Part shown: positions 36,527 to 45,473 of the stretch, in pieces
How the letters are laid out: each line of letters begins with the position of its first letter
How positions within the stretch are numbered: position 1 is the stretch's first letter
Assembly: GCF_047495875.1 (NCBI RefSeq)
Contig: NC_092459.1
Span: 21,189,795 to 21,253,794, forward strand
Direction of reading: 5' to 3'
DNA length: 64,000 nucleotides
DNA from: Pithys albifrons albifrons
Lineage: Eukaryota; Chordata; Aves; Passeriformes; Thamnophilidae
Position numbers and translations under genes: made by a program
The notes under the pieces: generated by a model
What the model was told of the DNA's origin: nothing
Database searches by the model: none
What the model saw: only the letters and a program-made list of their open reading frames with translations

Positions 36527-37046
36527 TGTGGTGGCCAGCTACAAGCTAAGGGGAGCTATCCAGAAATGAGTAATTGCTTTCCATGCTGCAGCTTACAGAG
36601 ATGACAATGCAGGAAAGATATGGTCAGAGGCACAGTGAACATAAATGGGACAGTCAACAGAAGATGTTCATACTGGAAGGTACATGATTCCTAAGCTTTT
36701 ATTAGTAAATTAGTTGATAACTTGCTGGTATTCTGAGAGCGCAGGGTATGGACATGAGTTGTTGTACATAATGTTGCAGCATTAGCACAGTCTCTGGATA
36801 GTTCTGGCTTAGGCCAAATTGCATTTTAGGGTGATGACGCCTTGTGCCTAGTTACGGGATGGTAGGGAACACTGTTCCTAGATGGTAGTTTGGGTGCTGA
36901 TTAGGGAGTTTCCTGCATGGATATCATCTGAGACAAAAAAAAAAGTGCCTGAGCAGTTTTATTTACAAGATTGTGAGTAGTTTCTGAGCCCCAGTGGAGA
37001 CCAGCTCCAATGCAATAAAGTTGATTGTTGTCCTGCCCTTCCTACA
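36527..37046 (+). mobile_element. Probable LTR, + orientation
   Basis: The segment begins TGTGGTGGCCAGCTACAAGC and ends CTTCCTACA. It carries the block GATGACGCCTTGTGCCTAGT (36831-36850) and, near its end, CCAATGCAATAAAGTTGATTG with a polyA AATAAA at about 37013-37018. The short R/U5 after the signal, TG/CA ends and overall length of about 520 bp suggest an ERVK-like LTR. No TATA box or target duplication is clear. Identification is from layout rather than a certain family match. Confidence 0.5.
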
Positions 37047-37110
37047 AAAGACATACAAGCAGATATGTAAGATACAAAATCTGTAGAGAACTGAGATCAG
37101 CACATACCAA

Positions 37111-37812
37111 TGAGGGAGGGAGGGAGGAGGGAGGGAAGGAGGGAGGGAAGGAGGGAAGGAAGGAGGGAAGGAGGGAGGGAAGGAAGGAAGGAAGGAAGGA
37201 AGGAAGGAAGGAAGGAAGGAAGGAAGGAAGGAAGGAAGGAAGGAAGGAAGGAAGGAAGGAAGGAAGGAAGGAAGGAAGGAAGGAAGGAAGGAAGGAAGGA
37301 AGGAAGGAAGGAAGGAAGGAAGGAAGGAAGGAAGGAAGGAAGGAAGGAAGGAAGGAAGGAAGGAAGGAAGGAAGGAAGGAAGGAAGGAAGGAAGGAAGGA
37401 AGGAAGGAAGGAAGGAAGGAAGGAAGGAAGGAAGGAAGGAAGGAAGGAAGGAAGGAAGGAAGGAAGGAAGGAAGGAAGGAAGGAAGGAAGGAAGGAAGGA
37501 AGGAAGGAAGGAAGGAAGGAAGGAAGGAAGGAAGGAAGGAAGGAAGGAAGGAAGGAAGGAAGGAAGGAAGGAAGGAAGGAAGGAAGGAAGGAAGGAAGGA
37601 AGGAAGGAAGGAAGGAAGGAAGGAAGGAAGGAAGGAAGGAAGGAAGGAAGGAAGGAAGGAAGGAAGGAAGGAAGGAAGGAAGGAAGGAAGGAAGGAAGGA
37701 AGGAAGGAAGGAAGGAAGGGAGGGAGGGTAGGGGGAGGGAAGGGGAGGGGGAGGGAAGGGGAAGGGGTGGGGAAGGGGAAGGGGAGGGGGAAGGGGAGGG
37801 GAAGGGAGGAAA
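37111..37812 (+). repeat. Very long (GGAA)n microsatellite array
   Basis: Degenerate GGGA/GGAA units start at about 37111. From about 37177 to 37719 the (AAGG)n repeat is uninterrupted, about 543 bp or some 136 perfect tetramers. Degenerate GGGGA/GGGGAA units continue to about 37812. The long Lys-Glu-Gly-Arg open frame across it is an artefact of the repeat. The purine-only strand can form triplex (H-DNA). Array length is polymorphic by nature and prone to assembly collapse or expansion. Confidence 0.98.
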
Positions 37813-38608
37813 GAACTATTTGCAGCTAATCAGGTAATTTTCTAGCCTTTGTTTTTACCACCATCCTTTCCTGTACAACCCAGCATGGGTTGAGAGTCTA
37901 AAGAGGTATCAGCATTTGTCAGATCATAGCATGGCCTGTGGCAGGGAGGCTGGGGGATGCACCACCACAACCTGTGCTGCCTCAGCTGCTCCCAAGCAAA
38001 ACATTTTTAATTTCTTCTCCACCTTGCCTAAATGAATTGTGAATCCCATGCTTGTCATTTTTAATGAGGTTTGTGATTGACTTTATGATTGATAATAGTG
38101 ATTAGCGTTTTCTGACATAACAATACATTAAATCCTGGGCAAATTATGCTACCATATGACCTCCATCCCGTTTAGTCTGAAATTTAACTCTGTTTTTCTG
38201 CTTTAGATACTGTTTTCTCATTTTCTGTAAAACATAATACTCTCTTTTCTGAAGCATTCCCTATCCTTAGGTATTGAACTCAGCAAAACTTTTATGTTCT
38301 TCCGAATACAATTTACACAATACGGAGAAACATTTTGCACTCTTTTCTTTTTCCAGTTAAATGCTACATGAATACTTTTGTATCAAACACACACACACAC
38401 ACACACACTTTCCTTGTTTTAAGCATTCACTTCAGTAAATATTGGTGTCAAACAGTAAATAAGACCCTCATAAGTACTGTTTTTCTTTTTAATCCATCTT
38501 TTAGATGTTCCCTGATGTCCATTTTCAGGGCTACCAAGGATAGGGTACATACACCGTAGTTATCAAAAAGTAAGTAGTTTAAATCACGTTTTGACCATCC
38601 ATAATCAG
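37813..38608. other. Unique sequence with a short (AC)n tract
   Basis: No gene or repeat family is recognisable. An (AC)n dinucleotide run of about ten units lies at 38388-38408. Confidence 0.6.
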
Positions 38609-38695
38609 TAGAGAAAGACAGGCAACTCCAGAGGGTGATTCATTCTCTCCTAAAATAAAGGGGATGAATCACCCTCTGGAACTGCCTTCTCTTTA
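38609..38695. other. Near-perfect hairpin / short palindrome (~87 nt)
   Basis: Left arm 38621-38643 (GGCAACTCCAGAGGGTGATT, then CAT) pairs with right arm 38664-38686 (ATGAATCACCCTCTGGAACT, then GCC): 21 Watson-Crick pairs out of 23. The stem extends outward through GAGAA/TTCTC with a 5-nt bulge on the left, and inward through CTCC/GGGG, leaving a loop of about 9-20 nt rich in A/T. Size and shape suit a pre-miRNA hairpin or a tiny MITE; TA dinucleotides flank the outer ends (38609-38610 and 38694-38695). I do not recognise the sequence as a known miRNA. Confidence 0.85.
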
Positions 38696-40520
38696 CGCTT
38701 GATTGCAGAGGGAATCTTGATGACTGCTTTATAAAAAGACATGATTATGCAGTCATTTTAAATGAACATAAATTTAGGTTGTTGTCAAAAGTGTGGAGCC
38801 ACCTTCCTCCACTGTCTGTGCTTATTTCCATATCTCTTTTGGTGCCATAGGAGAGCTGGTAAATGTTTGGTTATAAAACTGGATATGGATATGGATTTTT
38901 TTTTACAAAGCTGGGTTTCATGCAGTCATATTCTTTGACTTGACTTCTGCAATGACTGAAAAACTTAACATTTGTGGGAGCCATAACTGCTCACTTTAAA
39001 GACCAGAAAAGCAGTCTTAAATTAAAGTGACTGTGTAATCACCATCTCAGCCACACAATTTATACTCAAATACATTCAGGTGAAATTAATCTTTTGATTG
39101 AAACTCTGTTCTGTTGACCAAACATGATGGTCTACTGCCATTTGAGAACATTTTTTGTGACTCTAGAAGCATTTTTTTAATTTAGGATTTAGGATTAATT
39201 TACTCTTAAAGATGGAGAGCAGCCATATATTTCACCAGGGACTCAGTGAGGAAAATATGACTTAAATCTGTAGACTTTTGAGATGCAGGAAAAGAGTGAA
39301 TGCTATTTTCTTTAACATATTTTCCCTAGCAGTATGTAAAAAAAGGCTCCAAAGAACCCCTTCCATCATAAGTACTGTAGCTGTGGATCAGCAATCATTC
39401 TCTTTACCCTTCTCACATGGCTCAAGACTGTATATCATATATTTTCCTTCCTGTCCAGTAATGCACTTGTTGGGGTTTGTCTTCTGTCTCTTTCAATGAT
39501 TAATGATAGCACCTTTTTAGCGTTCGACATCAAACAAATTATCAAGAGGCAAAAAGGAAAGAAGGAATTGCCACAATGAACACATGGAATTCCTGCCCCT
39601 ATACCTATCAATGCAATGATACCTAGTCAGGCCAAAAAGGGTTTTCTGGCCTCTTCCATACTTTTAAGCTCTCTCAGTTTCTAAACATGATAGCCGCATG
39701 CAGGGCTGTTTCACTGTCAGTGGTCCCTGTCTCTGGCCAACTCTGAGGAGTGGTTTGTATGTGCTACTGTGGAGCCAAGCAGGTGGTGCAGGCTCCTATC
39801 TAGTAATTAATTGTCATAGGCAATAAAGTCCCAGTGCCAGATCTGGGCAATGTTTCACTTAGCTGTATAGCCACAGGTTCAGAAATGTAGGTAAAAATCC
39901 TGGCCCATCATGGACAAACATAAGACTGTTTGGGTAGCAAGCTCAAACTGGTTTTTTTTTTTTCATTTTTTCAGGAAATGTGATTGATAAAACTTCATGA
40001 ACATTTAAGATTTTTTTTTCTCAGGATCTGTTTTCTCAGTACTACCTGTAGCATGTGGTGTAAAGACACTTTTTTCTTCTTATTCTCAGATGAGTGCATT
40101 AAAAATGAAACCTCAGGTTAGACTTATTTGAGCTCTTTCTCAATCTCTCTCTCACACACAGGCACACAGTGAATCAGACGGATTTAATTCAGACTTTTCT
40201 GAGAACTAAAAGCCTTATAATAAATGGAGAGATAAATATTTCGTACTGTTAAAATAGTGTGAAAGTTCAAACATAGATGTTATTTGACTGGGTAGATTTC
40301 ACTTACAGAAAGTTCATTGATAAACTGCTATTTCCTTTGAAAACATGATCTGCAGAATGATGGGGGCTCCTAATGCAACAAAAGGTGAACCCTTAGTTTT
40401 TACCAGCAAAATCTCTTCTGAAAAAAAGCACGTATCTCTGGTAGCATCACTGTCCTTTTCCAGAATGGACAAACACAAGCACAGATGATCTTAGTGCTAA
40501 AGCAGAGCTGAAAATATTTT
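38696..40520. other. Unique sequence, no gene recognised
   Basis: No exon or repeat family is recognisable. T-runs occur at about 39952-39963 and 40012-40020, and a short CTCTCTCTCACACACA tract at about 40145-40160. Confidence 0.5.
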
Positions 40521-40746
40521 CTCCTTCCTTCCTTCCTTCCTTCCTTCCTTCCTTCCTTCCTTCCTTCCTTCCTTCCTTCCTTCCTTCCTTCCTTCCTTCC
40601 TTCCTTCCTTCCTTCCTTCCTTCCTTCCTTCCTTCCTTCCTTCCTTCCTTCCTTCCTTCCTTCCTTCCTGCCTTCCTGCCTTCCTGCCTTCCTTCTTTTC
40701 TGCCTGCCTGCCTACCTGCCTGCTTTCCTTCCTTCCTTCCTTTCTC
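40521..40746. repeat. (CCTT)n microsatellite array
   Basis: Pure (CCTT)n runs from about 40523 to 40668 (some 36 units). It degenerates through CCTTCCTG and CCTG/CCTA units to about 40746. The + strand is pyrimidine-only over most of its length. It is the inverse complement motif of the (GGAA)n array 2.8 kb upstream. Minus-strand open frames across it are artefacts. Confidence 0.98.
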
Positions 40747-42487
40747 CTCCTCAACACCTCCAAGGTATCAGCTCTGTCTGCATTTCATTTTTTGGCTCTT
40801 TCGGATCTGAAACAAAAAGGACACAATAATAGAAACTTTTACTGGGAAATCAAACAGCAAGTAAAGAGGCTTTGGCCCATGGTTATAAGTGGGACTCAGG
40901 CACTTCTTTGGATGCTTACTTCTGATACTCAGTCACATGATCCTGCTCAGCTGCTGTTAACTCTAACAGAGCATACAGTCCTTTGGCAGCTAACTTTGTG
41001 CTAGTAAAAGTTCTCATGGCATTTACCTTTTGCTGCATAATCATGCAGGGGCTATTTGTGCAGCTTACACATTTGCTTTTAAGATTTATTAGACTAGTAC
41101 CTCTCTGCCTTACTCACCTATAAAGCTGGTGTAGCCCTTATGCTGTCAGCTGAGCTGAACTTAGACCCTGGTTATTCCTAGAGCAGAGCTGTTTTGTGCA
41201 AACTCGCAGTAATAAAACAATTATAATGACTATCTTTCCTCTAGTGAGAATGCTGGGAAACCTCACTCTTGAAAATGAGAACTTGAAAAGTGAACAAGCA
41301 AAAAGGAAGTTTGCAAACATATAGAAAAAAAAAAACATTTAAAAGAATTCATAGGGAATAACAAGAAAAAATGTTTGCCAATTGGAAAAACTAATTAATT
41401 CCTTGTCAGAAAAATATTTCATGTATTTTCAAATGTGCCAGAACAATTCTTGCATCAGATAAGAATAATAGAGAAGTAAGCTCCCTTTTATCTGTTCTTA
41501 TCTGCAAAACATAGGCTGTTGTAATTCCTCCATCACATTTTAAAACATTATTGGTAACAAGAATACAGACAGTAGTTCTCAGTGTAGCATCAGAAGTATG
41601 GTTTGCTGATGGAGCGGCAGAGGCATGTTCTATTTTATGTGACTTCATTTTTTGAAAAGGGTTGTCTGAAAAGCAAAACCCGTGAGATCATATTCACCTG
41701 CAAGATCCCTTACAGATTTCATATTACAAATTCTTCCTCTTTGGAGGTGGCAGACAGAATTCCCTGCGGCCTGTGGAAATGAGCACATGAGGAGGACAAT
41801 CTGTCACATGTAAGACCTTTCTCCAGTTGTGCCTAAGTTACTTACAGCTTAGCAGATAATGAGGTTTATAGATTTGGAACCTGAACTCTGCCAATTGTTT
41901 TTCTTAATCTAGATTTAAGCAAGTAGGGCTCAGGAGAGAGAAGCTGACCTTCCACAAACCTGAGAGGCAGCAAGGAAGAGTGTAAACAAATTAATTTCTT
42001 GCAGCTTAAGAGAAAGTACTGATAATGTATTCTTATTCTGTAAAGAGTTTAGGAACATGATTAACCAGATGCCTAAAAGCAGATTTTGGGAAAAGTATCT
42101 CTTAAAATGCTGAACAGAGTTGGGGGTTGGACACCTGTGAGTGACTCCTCATCACAGACTTGAAACAACCCTGGAGAAAGTAGACACTTATGGGATCCTC
42201 TTGATCTTTACCACAGGGAATATTGCTAGGTAGCTCTGAGGTAAGGCAATTTTATAAAATAAATTTTGATCTCAAGTTGCTTATAACTTGTACATTAGGA
42301 ATCAGATACAGTCTCATAAGTAAAATTATCAGCCAGTGTCATTGGTTTCTCTACCAACCTAGTTCTGCTGTGACAAATTATGATTATATTAATCAGCCTG
42401 AGTTTTGTTTTAATTAGCTCTGTGTAAGTAATAAGGTCTGGAATACTGGCTATTCTTTACATGTGTTTAAAGTTATCAATTATACAG
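40747..42487. other. Unique sequence, no gene recognised
   Basis: No exon or repeat family is recognisable in this AT-rich stretch. Confidence 0.5.
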
Positions 42488-43109
42488 TGTCTTGGTTTGA
42501 GATAAGCAACTGCCAACCCCCTCCCAAGCACAGAGAGAAAAGCCTCCCTCCTAACACCAGGGAAAGGGAGGAAAAGAGAGGGGAAAGAAAAAAAACACTT
42601 CAAACCGCATTTATACTAAAACTACATATATTTTTCACAGAAAGAAAGAGACAATTAGAAGAGAGTACAAATATTCACTCACACAAGTCTGCAACAACAA
42701 AGTCCCCACTTCTTAATGAACACACAAATTCTACTGTCTTAACTACACATTACTTAAGAAAAGACTTATTCCCCAGGGAGACAAACTCAAGCAGAAAGGA
42801 GAGACCCAGAACAACACATTTTACTTTCCTGAGATACCCTGTGAGCCAGTGGTGGGCCTGGTCCTCTCCATCTCCCCTGGGACAGCATCGTGCGTCCTCC
42901 CAAGAGGAGGGCTGAGAAGCGACTGACGTAACCACTCCCACACTGGTTCCTACTTCCCTGGAGATGATGTCATAATGTGGTATGGAATACAAAGTTACTG
43001 GCTAGAAGAGGTCGGCTGTTAGCTCAGCCCAGCTCAAGTCAGCTGACAGCTTCGGCCTAGTCCAAACTTCAGAGCCCAAATTTAGGCCCACCTAGGTGAA
43101 CCCATAACA
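42488..43109 (-). mobile_element. Solo LTR, minus orientation, with perfect 5-bp target duplication
   Basis: The + strand begins TGTCTTGGTTTGAGATAAGC and ends GGTGAACCCATAACA; the minus strand therefore starts TGTTATGGGTTCACC and ends CTCAAACCAAGACA. The flanking five bases TACAG occur at 42483-42487 and again at 43110-43114, a clean target-site duplication that fixes both ends. Length is 622 bp. CRE-like motifs lie at 42924-42931 (TGACGTAA) and 42965-42972 (TGATGTCA). The end sequence is close to that of the LTR at 25132-25736, suggesting related families. No internal retroviral sequence is present. Confidence 0.85.
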
Positions 43110-43829
43110 TACAGATAGATATTGAGTTGATTTTTTTCCTTTATTTAAATTTTTATTATATCAGAAGCTATTTTTAGAAAAGTTTTACATGAACCTCTAC
43201 AAGAGAAGAAAGAAAGAATAATGTTACAAAAATATCTATCTCCCAGGTGGGTGAATGATATCTAGAACAAGACTGTTGAAATATAACACCAAAAGATATA
43301 ATAATCAGTTTCAGAGAAGAGCGGCTCTGGTTCTGGCATGATCAACAGCAGAGTGCTCTAGCAGGGTGCACTGGGGATTTTCCCACACTGGGAGAGGCTT
43401 AGGAGAGCTGACGGAGCTGTCAGAAGCCTGCAGCTCACACGAATGTGGCTGAGAGGACCTGGACTATCAATGATGGTGGCCAAGACCCCATATGCATAGA
43501 AGAAGCCCTTAGGGACCACTAGCGACCAGGAGTGCCACTGACAGGGCTGCCAAACAGGGTGTGGGGATGGCAGTTTGTACAGCACAAACAGGACATGAGA
43601 TGGCCCAGAAGGGAGGGCTGGAAAGGTACTGAAGCCCTGCCAGCTGAACCAGGAAGCAATTGTATCCACCCAGCAGCAAGCCACAGCCTCTGTAAGCTCT
43701 GCATTCACTAGGACTGACACATCTGCCCTGACAGAGTTCTGGGGGAAACACACTGCCACCCCAGTGTCAGGTGCAGGATGTGCCCTGTTCTGACACCAGT
43801 ACTGGAGAGCAGCAGTGGGAAATCTTGTC
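43110..43829. other. GC-richer sequence of unknown origin
   Basis: This 700-bp stretch is more GC-rich than most of the window. From about 43320 it could be the 5' part of the CR1 that starts at 43830, or another element; I could not match it. The 159-codon minus-strand open frame (43358-43837) has no recognisable domain. Confidence 0.35.
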
Positions 43830-44546
43830 GGAGGCACATCCAGGTAGAAGAACTCCTCTGCTTAGAGACAGCTGCAGGAGGTTGAAGATTATCGAGGAGA
43901 GTGAGACAGAGAGACAGATTACTGGAATTGCACCCTGCCTTCCCTGGGACAGACTTGTTTAGGAGAATGGTTGGCAATATCCCTTTGGGAACAGTCCAGA
44001 GGGGCAAAGGAGTCCAGGAAGACTGGACATGCTTCAAGAAGGAAATCTTAAAGATGTAGCAGCTGATGATCACAACAGATCAAAAATGAGCCATCAGGGA
44101 GGAAGACTGGCTTTGCTAAACAGAGAGTTTTGACTGGAAGTCAAGAGAAGAAGGAGACTTTAAGCACTTTGGAAGAAGGGGCGGGAAAGTCAAGAGGGCT
44201 ACAAGGATATCATGAGGTTACACAGGGAGAAAATTAAAAGGACCAAAGCTCAGCTAGAACTTAATCTGACTACTGCTGTAAAATACAACGAAAATGTTCC
44301 TATAAATATATCAGCAACAAAAGGAGAGCTAAGGAAAATCTCCACCCTTTACTGGATGTGAGGAAAAGCATTACAACAAAGAATGAGGAAAAGGCTGAGG
44401 TATTTAATGCCTTACTTACCTCCGCAGGACAAGGTACAAAGTACCAGCCCCCTGAGCTGGAAGACAAGGATGGGGAGTAGAATGAATCTCCCATAATCCA
44501 GGAGGGAATGGTCAGTGACTTGCTACACCACTTAGACCCATACAAC
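43830..44546 (+). mobile_element. CR1 LINE, ORF1 end and ORF2 internal part (left half of split copy)
   Basis: 43862-43955 resembles the end of CR1 ORF1 (AGGTTGAAGATTATCGAGGA and GCACCCTGCCTTCCCTGGGA). From about 44000 the text follows ORF2 between the endonuclease and RT domains: GACTGGACATGCTTCAAGAA, GGAAGAAGGGGCGGGAAAGT, GCCCAGCTAGAACT-like at about 44250, TATAAATATATCAGCAACAA, CAGGAGGGAATGGTCAGTGA. It breaks off at CCACTTAGACCCATAC and resumes at 45474 with TCCATGGGG, so a later insertion split it. The ORF1-to-ORF2 jump implies an internal deletion of the endonuclease region. Many stops; dead. Confidence 0.8.
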
Positions 44547-44548
44547 AC

Positions 44549-44671
44549 AGCTCAGTTGGTTAGAGTATGGTGCTAATAATGCCAGGGTTGGGGGGTTTGA
44601 TCCTTGTATAGGCCATTCACTTAAGAGTTGGACTTGATGATCCTGGTGGGTCCTCTCCAGCTAGAATATTC
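44549..44671 (+). mobile_element. tRNA-Ile-headed SINE with CR1 tail (TguSINE1-like)
   Basis: 44549-44615 follows tRNA-Ile(AAT): CAGCTCAGTTGGTTAGAG (A box), GGTGCTAATAATGCC with the AAT anticodon loop, GGTTTGATCC (B box) and a final GGCCA. It continues with TTCACTTAAGAGTTGGACTT and GATGATCCTGGTGGGTCC to AGAATATTC, which is a CR1 3' tail. A tRNA-Ile head on a CR1 tail is the structure of TguSINE1 of passerine birds, which borrows CR1 enzymes through that tail. It is not a working tRNA gene: the acceptor stem is incomplete and several stem positions are mutated. Confidence 0.88.
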
Positions 44672-44735
44672 ACAGAATCACAGAATATGCTGTGTTGGAA
44701 GGGACCCACAGGGATCATTAAGTCTACCCCTTAGC
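44672..44735 (-). mobile_element. CR1 LINE 3' end, minus orientation (left part of split copy)
   Basis: The text ACAGAATCACAGAATATGCT and GTTGGAAGGGACCCACAGGG, followed by ATCATTAAGTCTACCCCTTAGC, is the complement of a CR1 3' terminus. It is joined directly to the SINE tail, so the two CR1-type tails meet end to end. It stops at TTAGC where an LTR intervenes and resumes at 45182. Confidence 0.88.
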
Positions 44736-45181
44736 TCTGTGTTGAGAGGTTTCTTTCAGAAAATGGGTTTGGGAGCAATCCAACCTGCACCAACTCTGTA
44801 AGACTGGAACAGATATCAGCTAACAGGCAACAAGGGCACACCTGCTGTTGTTCGTTAGGCAAAAATCACTCCCTAGGAGCATTCAACAACTCCCTAGAAG
44901 TTTTCTCATGAGAACGTCTCGACTTTCTCACTGAACTCCAGAGATGTACCTGAAAACATAGAGGATGAGATGATATAAAAACATTGGACTTGTGAGATAT
45001 GGTTTTTAACCAATTAAAGGTTCTGGCCTGGAGGTGTGAGACTCAATTTAGCCAATAGTATGTAGCTTCAACCCTATATAAACCATGTGCTGTGTGTAAT
45101 TGTTATGGGTTAAGGGTCTTCACTGTAAACCTCATAGGTTTGTCAGGTGAAGTCCTTTCTCTCTGCAGAAGATTGTTTACA
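44736..45181 (+). mobile_element. LTR nested in the minus-strand CR1, flanked by TTAGC
   Basis: Removing 44736-45181 restores a continuous CR1 (CCCCTTAGC..CCTGCACAGG). The five bases TTAGC occur on both sides (44731-44735 and 45182-45186), as expected for a target-site duplication. The insert opens TCTGTGTTGAGAGG (TG two bases in) and ends GATTGTTTACA. It has a CCAAT box at 45052-45056 and a TATA box CTATATAAAC at about 45073-45082, the normal U3 promoter layout in + orientation. About 446 bp. No AATAAA is visible. No retroviral interior. Confidence 0.75.
45052..45082 (+). promoter_or_regulatory. CCAAT and TATA boxes of the nested LTR
   Basis: CCAAT at 45052-45056 is followed about 17 bp later by CTATATAAAC. 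Transcription would start around 45105-45110. Whether it is active is unknown. Confidence 0.55.
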
Positions 45182-45450
45182 TTAGCCCTGCACAGGACCA
45201 TCCTAAGGAGTCACACCACATGCTTGAGAGTATTGTTCAAACAGTTCTGGAACTCTGGCAGGCTTGATGCTGTGACCACTTCCCTGGGGAGCCTGTTCCA
45301 GAGCCCAACCACACTCTGGGTGAAGAACCATTTTCTAATATCCAACCTAAATCTCTCCTCTCACAACTTCAGGCCATTCCCTCAAGTCACTGGTCACCAC
45401 AGAGAACAGAGAAGTGCCTGCCCCTCCTCTTCCTCTCATAAGTTGTAGAT
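45182..45450 (-). mobile_element. CR1 LINE, minus orientation (right part of split copy)
   Basis: The text GCCCTGCACAGGACCATCCT, GCTTGAGAGTATTGTTCAAA, AACTCTGGCAGGCTTGATGC, GGGGAGCCTGTTCCAGAGCC, CTGGGTGAAGAACCATTTTC and ACTTCAGGCCATTCCCTCAA is the complement of the CR1 3' UTR and ORF2 end. It continues the copy at 44672-44735. The 5' truncation is at about 45450-45466. Confidence 0.92.
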
Positions 45451-45473
45451 ATTCTCTGACCTATGTTCTATGA

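Noticed and set aside
37025..37837. 270-codon open frame of Lys-Glu-Gly-Arg repeats
   Set aside because: It is a direct reading of the (GGAA)n array. A period-four repeat read in triplets gives a four-residue peptide repeat without stops in every frame, so openness means nothing.
40497..40763. 88-codon minus-strand open frame rich in Lys, Glu, Gly and Arg
   Set aside because: Artefact of the (CCTT)n array, for the same reason.
42463..42915. 150-codon + strand open frame
   Set aside because: It runs across the boundary of, and mostly within, a minus-strand solo LTR with defined target duplications, so it is not a gene.
43358..43837. 159-codon minus-strand open frame
   Set aside because: It lies in a GC-richer stretch next to, and possibly part of, a CR1, where stops are rarer. 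No known domain was recognised.
44549..44615. Functional tRNA-Ile gene
   Set aside because: The A and B boxes are recognisable but the acceptor stem is incomplete, stems are mutated and the sequence continues into a CR1 tail. It is the head of a SINE.
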